From positions 62,001 through 126,000 of the forward strand of contig NZ_JAHEWN010000004.1 of NCBI RefSeq assembly GCF_018598555.1: a stretch of 64,000 nucleotides of DNA, read 5' to 3'. Made by a program: the position numbers and the translations under genes. The notes below the pieces were generated by a model. The model saw only the letters and a list, made by a program, of their open reading frames with translations. It had not been told where the DNA came from and did no database searches. Shown piece by piece: positions 1 through 9,918 of the stretch. The DNA is from Curtobacterium aurantiacum. Its GTDB lineage: Bacteria > Actinomycetota > Actinomycetes > Actinomycetales > Microbacteriaceae. Within the stretch, counting starts at the first letter, position 1, and each line of letters opens with the position of its first letter.

Positions 1-1
1 G

Positions 2-271
2 CGGCTCGTCCGGACCCACGCGTTCCGTCCGGCGCTCGTCCCGATCATCACCGTGATGGGGCTGCAGATCGCGATGCTCCTGGGCGGCTCGGTGCTCACC
101 GAGACGACCTTCGGGTGGCGTGGCCTCGGCTTCGAGCTCAACGAGTACCTGTCGGCCCGTGACTTCGTCGCGGTGCAGGGCATCGTCGCGATGCTGGCGG
201 TGATCGTGGCGGTGACCAACTTCGTCGTCGACGTCGTCGCCGCACTGATCGACCCGAGAGTGAGGTTCTGA
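2..271 (+). CDS. Oligopeptide/dipeptide ABC transporter permease, DppB type (C-terminal part)
   Basis: Only the last ~89 codons lie in the window; the gene begins upstream of base 1. The open frame starts with RLVRTHAFRPALVPIIT, which is the EAA-loop region that contacts the ATPase in DppB/OppB permeases, followed by the last two hydrophobic spans and a short tail. It is an inner-membrane subunit of a peptide or nickel importer. The next permease starts 2 bp after its stop, so the two are cotranscribed and translated together. The substrate cannot be deduced. The internal ATG at 53 is not the true start because the homologous reading continues upstream of it. Confidence 0.85.
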   Translation, partial: RLVRTHAFRPALVPIITVMGLQIAMLLGGSVLTETTFGWRGLGFELNEYLSARDFVAVQGIVAMLAVIVAVTNFVVDVVAALIDPRVRF

Positions 272-273
272 CG

Positions 274-1313
274 ATGGTCGACACCACCCTCGTCGACCGC
301 CACGAGCCGCTGTGGAAGCGGCTCCCCGTGGTGGTCCAGCTGCGCAAGAGCACCGGCTGGCAGCGCGCCATGCTCATCGTCGGCGTGGTCATCTGTGCCC
401 TCTACCTGCTCATCGCGGTGTTCGCCCCGCTCCTCGCCCCGTACGGCTTCGGTCAGCTGCAGGGCGCGGACGGCGAGAGCTTCCCGCGCACCGGCGCCCC
501 GAGTGCCGAACACATCTGGGGCACCACGGTCGGCGGCTTCGACGTGTTCAGCCGCGTGCTCTACGGCGCCCGCACGGCCGTGCTCGTCGTGATCGTCGCC
601 GTGATCGTCTCCATCACCGTCGGCGTCCTGCTCGGCATGGTCTCCGGCTACCTCGGTGGCTGGCTCGACCGCGTCCTGGTGGTCGTGGCCGACGCCGTCT
701 ACGCGTTCCCGTCCCTGCTGCTCGCGATCATCGTGTCGATCGTCATCTCCGGCGGCAACTCGAGCTACTCGGGTGGCATCATCGCGGCGGCGATCTCGAT
801 CACCGTCGTCTACGTGCCGCAGTACTTCCGCGTGGTCCGTGCCGAGGCCGTCCGGCTGAAGAACGACGCGTTCGTCGAGTCGGCGCGCGTGATGGGCACG
901 AACCCGTGGCGCATCATGACGCGGCACGTCCTGCGGAACTCGACGCGCTCCCTGCCGCTCATCCTGACGCTGAACGCCAGCGACGCGATCCTGACCCTGG
1001 CCGGTCTCGGATTCCTCGGGTTCGGCATCGGCCCGACGTCCGGCGCCGAGTGGGGCTACGACCTCAGCCGTGCGCTCTCGGACGTCGCGAGCGGTGTCTG
1101 GTGGACCGGCGTGTTCCCCGGCGTCGCCATCGTGGTGCTCGTGCTCGGTGTGACCTTCATCGGCGAGAGCCTGAACGACATCTCCGACCCCCGCCTGCGT
1201 GCACGACGCCGGCTGAAGCAGCTGGTGTCCACGCGCGACACGCGCGGAACCCAAGCACCGCGCGGAGCCGACGATGCGCGCAAGGCCGGGAACGACACGG
1301 AAGGGACGGGCGC

Positions 1314-1317
<4 letters not shown>
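274..1317 (+). CDS. Oligopeptide/dipeptide ABC transporter permease, DppC type
   Basis: 347 residues, slightly long for DppC/OppC permeases. The N-terminal cytoplasmic stretch (about 1-35) precedes a first membrane span near 38-60, an extracytoplasmic segment with the typical HIWGTTVGGFDVFSRVLYGAR signature (near 90-110), then five more spans. The EAA loop is at about 205-225 (SARVMGTNPWRIMTRHVLRN). The charged tail after ~310 is longer than usual and unlike the family. It pairs with the upstream DppB-type subunit to form the membrane pore. ATG at 274 is 2 bp after the preceding stop, and its own stop overlaps the ATPase start (ATGA), indicating translational coupling. Confidence 0.9.
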
Positions 1318-3011
<1,694 letters not shown>

Positions 3012-3019
3012 CCCGACGT

Positions 3020-3076
3020 GACCGCCCTGGAGGCCCGCCCTGCGTCGACGACGCACGCCGGGCCTCCAGGGCGGTC
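3020..3076. terminator. Long hairpin between the fused ATPase and the third ATPase gene
   Basis: Perfect 18-bp stem: GACCGCCCTGGAGGCCCG at 3020-3037 against its complement at 3059-3076. The loop holds a second small hairpin (TGCGTCG-A-CGACGCA, 3041-3055). There is no T-run. It can act as a transcriptional pause/terminator or as a stabiliser separating the ATPase messages. The inner arm CTGGAGGCCCG is shared with the palindrome at 50750-50785. Confidence 0.7.
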
Positions 3077-3158
3077 GCCTCCACTGCTGTACGCACGACG
3101 GGCCTGCCAGGGCGGCCCGTCGCGAACCGCCGCCAGGGGGCGGCGTGGAAGGGGACCC

Positions 3159-4088
3159 ATGATCGCGGTCAACGGACCGGCGGTCGTCGCGGACGACGTG
3201 TCGATCGAGTACCGGGGCGGACGCGGGGGCGAGTCGATCCGGGCCGTCGACGGCGTGAGCCTCACCGTCCGTCAGGGGGAGATCCTCGCTCTGCTCGGTG
3301 AGTCGGGCTCGGGCAAGTCGACGTTCGCCGCGGCCATCGCCGGCCAGCTCGGATCCCACGGCGAGGGCGAGGGCGCGCTGCGTCGCCACATCGTCGGCGG
3401 CGAGCTCACCGTGCTCGGGCAGAAGACCCGGGGCCTCCGTCCCTCGTCCCGCAAGCTCGAACGGCTGAGCGGCCGGATCGGCTACCTGCCGCAGGACGGC
3501 GCGGACCGGCTCAGCCCGGACCTGACCGTGGGCGAGGCCGTCGCCGAACCGATCTACGCGCGCGACCGCCGGTTCGACCGGCGCGAGGCGGGGCTCATCG
3601 TCGCGCGGCTGCTCGACGCCGTGCACCTGCCGCTCGGGACGATGCGTCTGAACACGTGGGAGCTCTCGAGCGGTCAGCGTCAGCGGGTCGCCCTGGCGAA
3701 GGCACTCGTCCTCGAACCCCAGCTGCTCGTGGCCGACGAACCGGCCCGTGGTGTCGACGTGCTCGTGCGGCAGTCCGTGCTCGAGGCCCTCGCGACCCTG
3801 CAGCGCGGGCGGCAGTTCTCCGCCGTCGTCGTGTCGAGCGACCTGCGCGAGGCCCGCGCCCTCGCCGACCGTGTCGCCGTGATGGCCGACGCGCGGCTCG
3901 TCGGGCTCGGCACCTTCGACGAGGTCCTCGACAACCCCGTCGACCCCTACGTGAAGACGCTCGCGTCGACCGCTGCCCGGGGCGTGAAGCGTCGCCCGGC
4001 ACCGACCACGGCGCGCCGTTCGTCGGCGCCCCGACGCCCGCTCGCCGCCGGCACCGGCCCCCGGACCGACCGTCAGGAGAACCCGTGA
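3159..4088 (+). CDS. Additional peptide-type ABC transporter ATP-binding protein
   Basis: 309 residues, one nucleotide-binding domain. Walker A is GESGSGKSTFAAA (about 48-60), Walker B LLVADEPARGVD. The signature reads LSSGQRQRV rather than LSGGQ, and the D-loop lacks the usual SALD, so it is a divergent member of the DppD/DppF class; the C-terminus (DPYVKTLAS) is the normal oligopeptide-type end, followed by a basic tail. The ATG at 3159 is preceded by GGAAGGGGA. It is separated from the fused ATPase by a 147-bp gap with a strong hairpin, and its stop overlaps the GTG of the dehydrogenase (GTGA). With two ATPase domains already fused upstream, its partner is unclear. Confidence 0.85.
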   Translation: MIAVNGPAVVADDVSIEYRGGRGGESIRAVDGVSLTVRQGEILALLGESGSGKSTFAAAIAGQLGSHGEGEGALRRHIVGGELTVLGQKTRGLRPSSRKLERLSGRIGYLPQDGADRLSPDLTVGEAVAEPIYARDRRFDRREAGLIVARLLDAVHLPLGTMRLNTWELSSGQRQRVALAKALVLEPQLLVADEPARGVDVLVRQSVLEALATLQRGRQFSAVVVSSDLREARALADRVAVMADARLVGLGTFDEVLDNPVDPYVKTLASTAARGVKRRPAPTTARRSSAPRRPLAAGTGPRTDRQENP

Positions 4089-5095
4089 GCACCACGGACC
4101 GAGTCCAGCGCGGTCACCGCGCCGTCGTCCCGACGTCGGGTGCGCCGCTGCCGATCGACGCCCCGCAGGCCGGCCCCGTCGCCGTGCTGCCGGAGCCGAC
4201 CGACCTGCACGCGGACGCCGTGACCGAGGCCGGTGGCACCGTCGCGCCGCTCGACACCGACACCCGCGGGATCGTCTGGCTCGACGCCTCCGACCCGTCC
4301 GGCCTCGCCGACGCGCTGTCCGCGGCCCCGGGGGTGGGCTGGGTGCAGCTACCGTTCGCCGGCGTCGACGCCTTCGCCCACCTGATCCAGGAGCACGGGG
4401 ACCGCGTGCTCTTCACCTCGGCCAAGGGCGCCTACGCGGAACCCGTCGCCGAACACGCCCTGGCGCTGACGCTCGGCACGCTGCGGGTCCTGCAGAAGCG
4501 CGCCCGTGCGTCGTCGTGGGCGACCGAGCCCGAGGGCGTCTCGCTGTACGGGCGGAACGTCGTCGTGATCGGTGCCGGCGGCATCGCGCTCGAGTACCTC
4601 CGGCTGCTCGCCCCGTTCGACGTCGACGTGACCGTGGTGCGCCGTTCGGCCGACCCCGTGCCCGGCGCTGCGCGGACCGTCACCACCGACGACCTCGACC
4701 AGGTCCTGCCGGATGCCGACGTCGTGATGATCGCGGCGGCCATGACCTCGGGCACCGCGAAGCTGTTCGGCGAGCGGCAGTTCCGGATCATGAAGCCGTC
4801 GGCCCGGCTCGTGAACATCGCCCGCGGCGGACTCGTCGACACCGACGCCCTGGTCGCCGCACTGCGCGAGGGGGAGATCGCCGCGGCGGGCCTCGACGTC
4901 ACCGACCCCGAGCCGCTGCCCGACGGTCACCCGCTGTGGTCCGAGCCCGGCGCGGTCATCACCCCGCACCAGGCCGACACCCCGGAGATGGTCGCGCCCC
5001 TGCTCGCGGAGCGCGTCCGGCTCAACACCACGGCGTTCCTCGGCGGCGACGGCGAGGGCTTCGTCGGGGTCGTCGACCCGGTCGCTGGCTACTGA
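4085..5095 (+). CDS. D-isomer-specific 2-hydroxyacid dehydrogenase family protein
   Basis: 336 residues; NAD(P)-dependent oxidoreductase of the 2-hydroxyacid dehydrogenase family acting in the cytoplasm. The dinucleotide fold begins at GAGGIA (163-168). The conserved catalytic residues are Arg247 (NIARGGLVD), Glu276 (DPEPLPDGHPLW) and His295 (ITPHQAD). Length is normal. The GTG start at 4085 overlaps the ATPase stop, so it is coupled to a peptide importer operon, which hints that the imported compound or a breakdown product is a 2-keto or 2-hydroxy acid; that is inference. The exact substrate (glyoxylate, hydroxypyruvate, lactate) cannot be called. Confidence 0.85.
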   Translation: MSTTDRVQRGHRAVVPTSGAPLPIDAPQAGPVAVLPEPTDLHADAVTEAGGTVAPLDTDTRGIVWLDASDPSGLADALSAAPGVGWVQLPFAGVDAFAHLIQEHGDRVLFTSAKGAYAEPVAEHALALTLGTLRVLQKRARASSWATEPEGVSLYGRNVVVIGAGGIALEYLRLLAPFDVDVTVVRRSADPVPGAARTVTTDDLDQVLPDADVVMIAAAMTSGTAKLFGERQFRIMKPSARLVNIARGGLVDTDALVAALREGEIAAAGLDVTDPEPLPDGHPLWSEPGAVITPHQADTPEMVAPLLAERVRLNTTAFLGGDGEGFVGVVDPVAGY

Positions 5096-5209
5096 CGCGG
5101 GGCCTCGTCGCGCGGCGCGCCCGGGCGGCGTGTCCGATGCGGTGGAGGGCGCCAGGGTGCTGCTATGCTGTTACCCGTTGTTCGCACGTCTTTCGCCAGT
5201 GAACAGTGA

Positions 5210-5282
5210 TCCTCGATAGCTCAATTGGCAGAGCAGCCGGCTGTTAACCGGCAGGTTGTTGGTTCGAGTCCAACTCGGGGAG
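5210..5282 (+). tRNA. tRNA-Asn (GTT)
   Basis: Complete cloverleaf of 73 nt. The acceptor stem TCCTCGA pairs with TCGGGGA (5275-5281), discriminator G at 5282. The anticodon stem GCCGG/CCGGC flanks loop CTGTTAA with anticodon GTT at 5243-5245. The T-arm carries GGTTCGAGTCC. No CCA is encoded. A possible -10 box, TATGCT, lies at 5164-5169. A T-tailed terminator follows. Confidence 0.97.
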
Positions 5283-5286
5283 CGAC

Positions 5287-5318
5287 AGGTCCTCATCCCT
5301 CCGGGGTGGGGACCTTTT
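5287..5318 (+). terminator. Intrinsic terminator of the tRNA-Asn gene
   Basis: AGGTCC (5287-5292) pairs with GGACCT (5310-5315), and the stem continues inward through TCATCCC / GGGTGG with two G-T wobbles to a 3-nt loop. The stem runs straight into TTTT (5315-5318), the only clear T-tailed terminator noticed in this GC-rich window. Confidence 0.88.
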
Positions 5319-5411
5319 GCGTTGCGAGCGGCCCGCTGGCCTCCCCGTCCCCGAGGGGCGGCGCTGCTAGCCTGAGCCAGCGCACCCAGATCCACGGAAG
5401 GCCACTGTTCG

Positions 5412-6944
5412 ATGTCGTTGACCACCGAGTCCGTCAGCGGGCCGACGGTCGGCGGGTGGGGCGAACGGGTCCTTCGTCGGACGGGCCGCGTCCTGGCGTC
5501 ACGAGCGGCGTTCGTCGTCGTGCTCGTCGCCTTCGTCCTCATGGGGTTCCTGTTCGCCGTCACCATCCACGTGCCGGCGTCGGCCGCCCCGGATGAGGTC
5601 CGGCACATCGGCAACATCCTGCTCTACGCGGAGCGGCCCTGGACCGCCGGGCCGTTCCTGCACGACGTCGCGGCCTCCACGCTCCGGCTCGGTGAGGTCA
5701 CGCGGTTCCCCGCGTACCTCTACTACTACGGGATGTCGTTCCCGGCGAAGGCGGCGCTGGCGATCGGCCTCGACCAGGAGCGCACCGTGATGGTGCTGCG
5801 CGGCATCGACGTCCTCGCTGCGGGCGCCGGTCTGTACGCCCTCCGCGTGATGTTCCGGAACGCCGGGGTCCCCGCCGCGATCGGTCTGCTCGCGATCGTC
5901 GCGACCGCCTTCACCGGTCGGTACGTCTGGCAGGCCGCGACGATCAGCTACGACGCACCCTCGATGGCGGCCTTCTTCCTGTTCGCCGCGGTGGCCGTGA
6001 AGGTCGTGCGGGGTGGCGGCCTCCGCACGCTCGCGTGGTTGGTCGTCACCGCGATGCTCGCCCTGATGCTCAAGTACTCGCAGGCGCCGCTCATCCTCGC
6101 CGGCGCGTTCTTCGCGATCCTGTTCCGGTACCGCGTCGACGGTTTCACCTGGCTGCGGCACCCCGTCCGCCGGGCGGTCGCCGGCTTCCGCGAGCGGCCG
6201 GGGCGGTCGCTCGTGCTCGTCGTGGTCGGCGCGGCGCTGCTCGCCCTGGTGCTCGAGCGGTTCGGCGTGAACCTGCTCGTGTACCGGGCACTGAACCCCG
6301 ACTGCTCCGCGATCCACAGCCGTGCGGCGTGCATGAACTTCGACATCTTCCGCCGCAACTACAACGCGACGCGGACGCACGACCTGGCCGCCGCTGCCGG
6401 GACCCTCGAACCGTTCCACCCGCTCGCGTTCCTGTGGGCGTGGGCCACCACCTACTTCCGGTCGCTCTTCTTCTTCTGGGGCCCGACGCTGCCCTGGCGA
6501 CCGAACCTGGCCGTCGTGGTCTTCGGCGCGACCGCCGTGCTCGCGGCCACCGTCGTCGCCACCACCCAGCTGCGTCGTGTGCTGCGCTCGGCCTCGACGT
6601 GGTGGCTCGCGGTCGTCCCGGTGGCCTACACGCTCGCGGTGCTGTGCTTCAACGCGGCGACGACCGTGAACCTGCGGCAGGAGTTCGCGTTCTCCGGTCG
6701 CTACCTGCTGCCGGTGATGCCGATGATCGTCGCGGTGGTCCTGCTCGGCGTGCACGCGTGGCTCCGCCGGCTGCGGGGGCGCGCCGCGACGGTCGCATGG
6801 ACCGTCGTGGTCGTCGTCGGCGTCGCGCTGTTCGCGCTCTACAACCCGATCAGCGCCTTCTTCCCCTACGCCTCCTCGCCGGCGTGGTACTCCGGATGGG
6901 CGCAGAACGTGCTGCCGCACTGGCTGACCGGGGTCCGCTCGTGA
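5412..6944 (+). CDS. DUF2142-type multi-pass membrane protein
   Basis: 510 residues, about 11-12 hydrophobic spans. After the first span (near 35-60) comes PASAAPDEVRHIGNI, the P-x-DE-x-x-H signature of the DUF2142 family, whose members resemble GT-C glycosyltransferases. Near the C-terminus is FSGRYLLPVMPM, also typical. A role in polyisoprenyl-linked sugar transfer or envelope glycan assembly is plausible but unproven. GGAAGG lies 10 nt before the ATG, and TAGCCT at about 5369-5374 may be the -10 box. Its stop overlaps the GTG of the pentapeptide-repeat gene. Confidence 0.82.
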   Translation: MSLTTESVSGPTVGGWGERVLRRTGRVLASRAAFVVVLVAFVLMGFLFAVTIHVPASAAPDEVRHIGNILLYAERPWTAGPFLHDVAASTLRLGEVTRFPAYLYYYGMSFPAKAALAIGLDQERTVMVLRGIDVLAAGAGLYALRVMFRNAGVPAAIGLLAIVATAFTGRYVWQAATISYDAPSMAAFFLFAAVAVKVVRGGGLRTLAWLVVTAMLALMLKYSQAPLILAGAFFAILFRYRVDGFTWLRHPVRRAVAGFRERPGRSLVLVVVGAALLALVLERFGVNLLVYRALNPDCSAIHSRAACMNFDIFRRNYNATRTHDLAAAAGTLEPFHPLAFLWAWATTYFRSLFFFWGPTLPWRPNLAVVVFGATAVLAATVVATTQLRRVLRSASTWWLAVVPVAYTLAVLCFNAATTVNLRQEFAFSGRYLLPVMPMIVAVVLLGVHAWLRRLRGRAATVAWTVVVVVGVALFALYNPISAFFPYASSPAWYSGWAQNVLPHWLTGVRS

Positions 6945-7648
6945 CCGCGTCACCGCGCATCCGCACGGTCATCGTGGTGGCGCTCACGGTCCTGTTCTTC
7001 GTGGTCATCGGCGTCGCGGCGTTCGCCCGCACCGGTGGCACGAGCGCCGGTGAACGCCAGGTCGGGTCCTGCACGGTGCGCATCGCCCCGCAGCCCGGGT
7101 CCGTCACGACGTGCGCCGGACAGGACCTCGGCGGAGTCGACCTCGCCACCGAGGACCTCCGGCTGGCCGACCTGCACGGCGCGGACCTGCGAGGCGCGGA
7201 CCTGCGGCAGGCCGTCCTGTTCGGCGCGGACCTGCGGGGCGCGGACCTGCGCGGTGCCGACCTGCACGGGGTCGACCTGTACGCCGCCGACCTCACCGGG
7301 GCGGACCTCCGGCGGACGAGCCTCGTCGGCGCGAACCTCGTCGGCGCCGACATCACCGACGCGCGCCTCGACGGTGTCGACCTGACCAGCGCGAAGATCG
7401 AGCGGCTGACGGTCCGTGGAACGCCGATGGAACTCGTCGACCGCCGGCTGCGCAGTCCCGACGGCGAACGGGTCACGGTGCAGGTCGACCTGGACCTCCC
7501 GCGCGGGGTCACCTCGCGGAGCTGCGTCGACCGGGTACTCCACGCGAAGGTCGGCGTCACGGAACTCCGGTGCCGCATGAGCACCGACGCGCGACAGGGC
7601 CGGCTCGACCAGCGGGCCACCGTGACGGTCACCGCTCCGACGCGCTGA
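6941..7648 (+). CDS. Membrane-anchored pentapeptide-repeat protein
   Basis: 235 residues. One N-terminal hydrophobic span (about 9-30) is followed by a short linker and then roughly 17 tandem A(D/N)LXX repeats (about 64-150: e.g. ADLRGADLRGADLHGVDLY), which fold as a right-handed quadrilateral beta helix. A C-terminal domain of ~80 residues with two cysteines (SRSCVDRV, TELRCRMS) is not recognised. Topology suggests the repeat helix is outside the membrane. The GTG start overlaps the DUF2142 stop (GTGA), so the two proteins probably work together at the membrane. The last codons are part of a 23-bp tandem duplication. Function unknown. Confidence 0.85.
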   Translation: MTASPRIRTVIVVALTVLFFVVIGVAAFARTGGTSAGERQVGSCTVRIAPQPGSVTTCAGQDLGGVDLATEDLRLADLHGADLRGADLRQAVLFGADLRGADLRGADLHGVDLYAADLTGADLRRTSLVGANLVGADITDARLDGVDLTSAKIERLTVRGTPMELVDRRLRSPDGERVTVQVDLDLPRGVTSRSCVDRVLHAKVGVTELRCRMSTDARQGRLDQRATVTVTAPTR

Positions 7649-7668
7649 CGGTCACCGCCCCGACGCGC
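7623..7668 (+). repeat. 23-bp tandem duplication at a gene end
   Basis: Two adjacent copies of TGACGGTCACCGCTCCGACG plus CGC (7623-7645 and 7646-7668) differ at one base. The first copy encodes the C-terminus of the pentapeptide protein up to the stop at 7646-7648; the second lies just beyond it. Looks like a recent slipped-strand duplication. Confidence 0.8.
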
Positions 7669-7722
7669 TGACGGACGTCGGTCGTACGGCTGCCGCCCCG
7701 CCGATGCTGTTAGCGTTCACAG

Positions 7723-8217
7723 GTGCACCGTTCCCGTTCGCCTCGACTCGCCCTGCTCGGCGTGGTCGTCGCCGTGACGGCGGCGCTCTCCGGCTGCAGC
7801 AGCGTCGGCCCGGACACCGATGCGTCCGAGGACCCGACGAGCTCCGACACCGGACTCGGTTCGGGCGCGTCGCCCGTCGTGTTCGCCTTCGTGTGCGACG
7901 GCGACGGCGACGGAGCGGACCGCGAGACCTACACGACCTACTCGGCGGTGTGGGAGGCCGGTCGGTCCGACTGCGCGGCGAAGCGACTCACCGGCTCGGT
8001 GCCGTCGAGCCAGCAGCAGGCAGCGGTCGATGCGGCCCGTGGCGACGCCACCCTGGTCGAGCTCGCGAGCGCCTGCGCCGTGCGCGGCTCCGACCCGTGG
8101 ACGTCGGCGGTCGCCGACGACCGCGGTGCGCACGTGGCCGCAGGGCTCCTGCGGTACTGCCCGGGCCACCCGGAGACCGACCGACTGCGGGACGCGCTGA
8201 CGGCGTACCGGGGCTGA
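7723..8217 (+). CDS. Small lipoprotein of unknown function
   Basis: 164 residues. A lipoprotein signal peptide ends in the lipobox LSGC (Cys about residue 25), followed by an Asp/Ser/Thr-rich linker. The mature part (VFAFVCDGDGDGADRETYTTY onward, about 50-164) contains several cysteines and resembles no family I can name; two Cys pairs may be disulfides. The GTG at 7723 has no Shine-Dalgarno sequence, but TAGCGT at 7711-7716 ends exactly 6 nt before it, suggesting a leaderless transcript. It is followed by a bidirectional terminator and the convergent def gene. Confidence 0.72.
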   Translation: MHRSRSPRLALLGVVVAVTAALSGCSSVGPDTDASEDPTSSDTGLGSGASPVVFAFVCDGDGDGADRETYTTYSAVWEAGRSDCAAKRLTGSVPSSQQQAAVDAARGDATLVELASACAVRGSDPWTSAVADDRGAHVAAGLLRYCPGHPETDRLRDALTAYRG

Positions 8218-8235
8218 GCCGGGCCTCCAGGCCGA

Positions 8236-8261
8236 CCGTCGGACCAGCGACGGTCCGACGG
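8236..8261. terminator. Bidirectional terminator between lipoprotein gene and def
   Basis: CCGTCGGACC (8236-8245) and GGTCCGACGG (8252-8261) form a perfect 10-bp stem with a 6-nt loop, placed between two convergent genes. Confidence 0.8.
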
Positions 8262-8275
8262 CGGCGGAACGGGCG

Positions 8276-8851
8276 TCAGCCCTCGGGGTGGTCGCGACCC
8301 GGCAACCAGGACTGGCCGGGGCCGCCCCAGCTGCTCTTCCGGATCGCCTTGGCGACCTGCTTGCCGTAGGGGTGCACCAGGCGGTCGGCGTAGAGCCAAC
8401 CGTCCAGGTGGTCGTACTCGTGCTGGAAGATCCGTGCCAGCCAGCCGTGCGCCTCGACCTCGAAGGGCGTGCCGTGCTCGTCGACGGCGCGCAGCAGGGC
8501 GCCCTCGGAGCGGCGGAGCGGGAAGCGCTCGCCCGGGATCGACAGGCAGCCCTCCGACTCCTCGTCCTCGTCGAGCTCCTCGACGGACTCCGGGACCGGG
8601 GGCGTGATCCACAGGACGGGGTTCACGGCGGCGCCGCGGTGCAGGACCTCGTCGTCATCGGTGTAGGAGTACACGAACAGGCGCTTGCCGACGCCCACCT
8701 GCGGGCCGGCCAGGCCGACGCCGGGCGCCAGGTCCATGGTCTCGAACATGTCGGCGACGAGGGTGCGGAGGTCGTCATCGAACGCGGTGACCTCGGCTGC
8801 ACGCTCGTGCAGGACGGGTTCGCCGGTGATGCGGATCGGGAGAACGGCCAT
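8276..8851 (-). CDS. def: Peptide deformylase
   Basis: 191 residues. Removes the N-formyl group from nascent proteins using Fe2+ or Zn2+ in the cytoplasm. All three family motifs are present: GVGLAGPQ (44-51), EGCLS (100-104, metal ligand Cys102) and HEYDH (144-148, metal ligands His144 and His148, catalytic Glu145). An acidic insertion EELDEDEESE precedes motif 2. ATG at 8851. It is monocistronic, flanked by convergent and divergent neighbours. Actinobacteria often have two deformylase genes; whether this is the only one cannot be told here. Confidence 0.96.
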   Translation of the reverse strand: MAVLPIRITGEPVLHERAAEVTAFDDDLRTLVADMFETMDLAPGVGLAGPQVGVGKRLFVYSYTDDDEVLHRGAAVNPVLWITPPVPESVEELDEDEESEGCLSIPGERFPLRRSEGALLRAVDEHGTPFEVEAHGWLARIFQHEYDHLDGWLYADRLVHPYGKQVAKAIRKSSWGGPGQSWLPGRDHPEG

Positions 8852-8890
8852 TCACCCAGGTTATCCGGCGGGGAACGGTAGCCTCGACGC

Positions 8891-9805
8891 GTGACGACGG
8901 ACCTCCAGCTGCCCGACGCCGTGAGCAACCTCACGCCGTTCCAGGCGCTGATGATCCCGGTGGCCCTGATCGGCGCGGTCTTCCTGTCGCTCGGGGCGCA
9001 GTTCCAGAGCCGTGGGGTGCAGCGGGTCGAGGCGCGTCTCGGTCGGCAGTCGAAGGGGCTGAGCGTCCGGCACGTCGTCGCGCTCGTCTCGAGCGGCTAC
9101 TGGGTGCTCGGCACGCTGATGCTCGGCATCGCGGTGGTGCTGCAGCTCGTCAGCATCGCGTTCGCCCCCCTCATCGTGGTGCAGCCCCTCGGCGCGGTGG
9201 CCCTCGTCATCACGACGTGGTTCTCGTCGCGGTCGTCGGGCGTGCCGCTCGGTCGCCGTGCGCGACGAGCGGTGTGGACCTGCATCATCGGCGTCGGCAT
9301 CTTCGTGGGGATCGCCGCGTTCGTGGGCAACGAGAGCGCGATCACCCGGCAGCAGCTCGTCACCGTCCTGGTGATCCTGGCCGTTGTGCTCGTCCTGGTG
9401 CTGGTGTCGTTCCGCCTGATGGCGAAGCACCGCAGTGCCCTCTACTACATCGTCGGGGCCGGGGTGCTCTACGGGTTCGTCGCGACGCTGGCCAAGGTGG
9501 TGCTGAACCGGTTCGTGCACAGCACCTTCGACTGGCTGACGGTGCTCGCGATCGTGGGGGTCGTCGTTGCGGCGTCGCTCGGCGGGTACTTCGTGCAGAA
9601 CGCGTACTCGAGCGGTTCGGCCGACCTCGTGATCGCGGGGTTGACGGTGATCGACCCGATCGTCGCGGTCGGCATCGGCGTGATCGTGCTCGCCGAGGCA
9701 TCGGGGGCGCCGTGGTTCGCGGTCGCCGGGTTCGTGGTCGCCGCGGGCATCGCCATCACCGGGGTGTTCCTGCTCGCCAAGCACCATCCCCAGACCCGGG
9801 CCTGA
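8891..9805 (+). CDS. DMT-superfamily (NIPA/EamA-like) membrane transporter
   Basis: 304 residues with nine hydrophobic spans. The first helix (IPVALIGAVFLSLGAQFQSRGVQRVE) and the LIVVQPLGAVALVITTWFS stretch match the DMT-superfamily proteins annotated as magnesium-transporter NIPA-like or EamA-like. The transported substrate is unknown. The GTG start at 8891 is preceded at 6 nt by TAGCCT (8879-8884), consistent with a leaderless transcript; the divergent def gene starts only 39 bp away, so both promoters share this gap. Confidence 0.78.
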   Translation: MTTDLQLPDAVSNLTPFQALMIPVALIGAVFLSLGAQFQSRGVQRVEARLGRQSKGLSVRHVVALVSSGYWVLGTLMLGIAVVLQLVSIAFAPLIVVQPLGAVALVITTWFSSRSSGVPLGRRARRAVWTCIIGVGIFVGIAAFVGNESAITRQQLVTVLVILAVVLVLVLVSFRLMAKHRSALYYIVGAGVLYGFVATLAKVVLNRFVHSTFDWLTVLAIVGVVVAASLGGYFVQNAYSSGSADLVIAGLTVIDPIVAVGIGVIVLAEASGAPWFAVAGFVVAAGIAITGVFLLAKHHPQTRA

Positions 9806-9918
9806 TGCCGCACGCCCAGCCGTCGCCACCCTCATCCGCGCGGCTGACGCGGCCGTCGATCCTGGTGCGATAGCGTCACTGCCGACCAGCCATCGCCCAC
9901 GAGAGGACGAACTCAGCC

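Noticed and set aside
312-1313. N-terminal extension of the fused ATPase by 330 residues
   Set aside because: The extra part is out-of-frame permease sequence; the ATGA overlap at 1314 gives the family-like start.
5210-5282. tRNA-Asn as attachment site of an integrated element
   Set aside because: No integrase and no repeat of the tRNA 3' end was found in the window.
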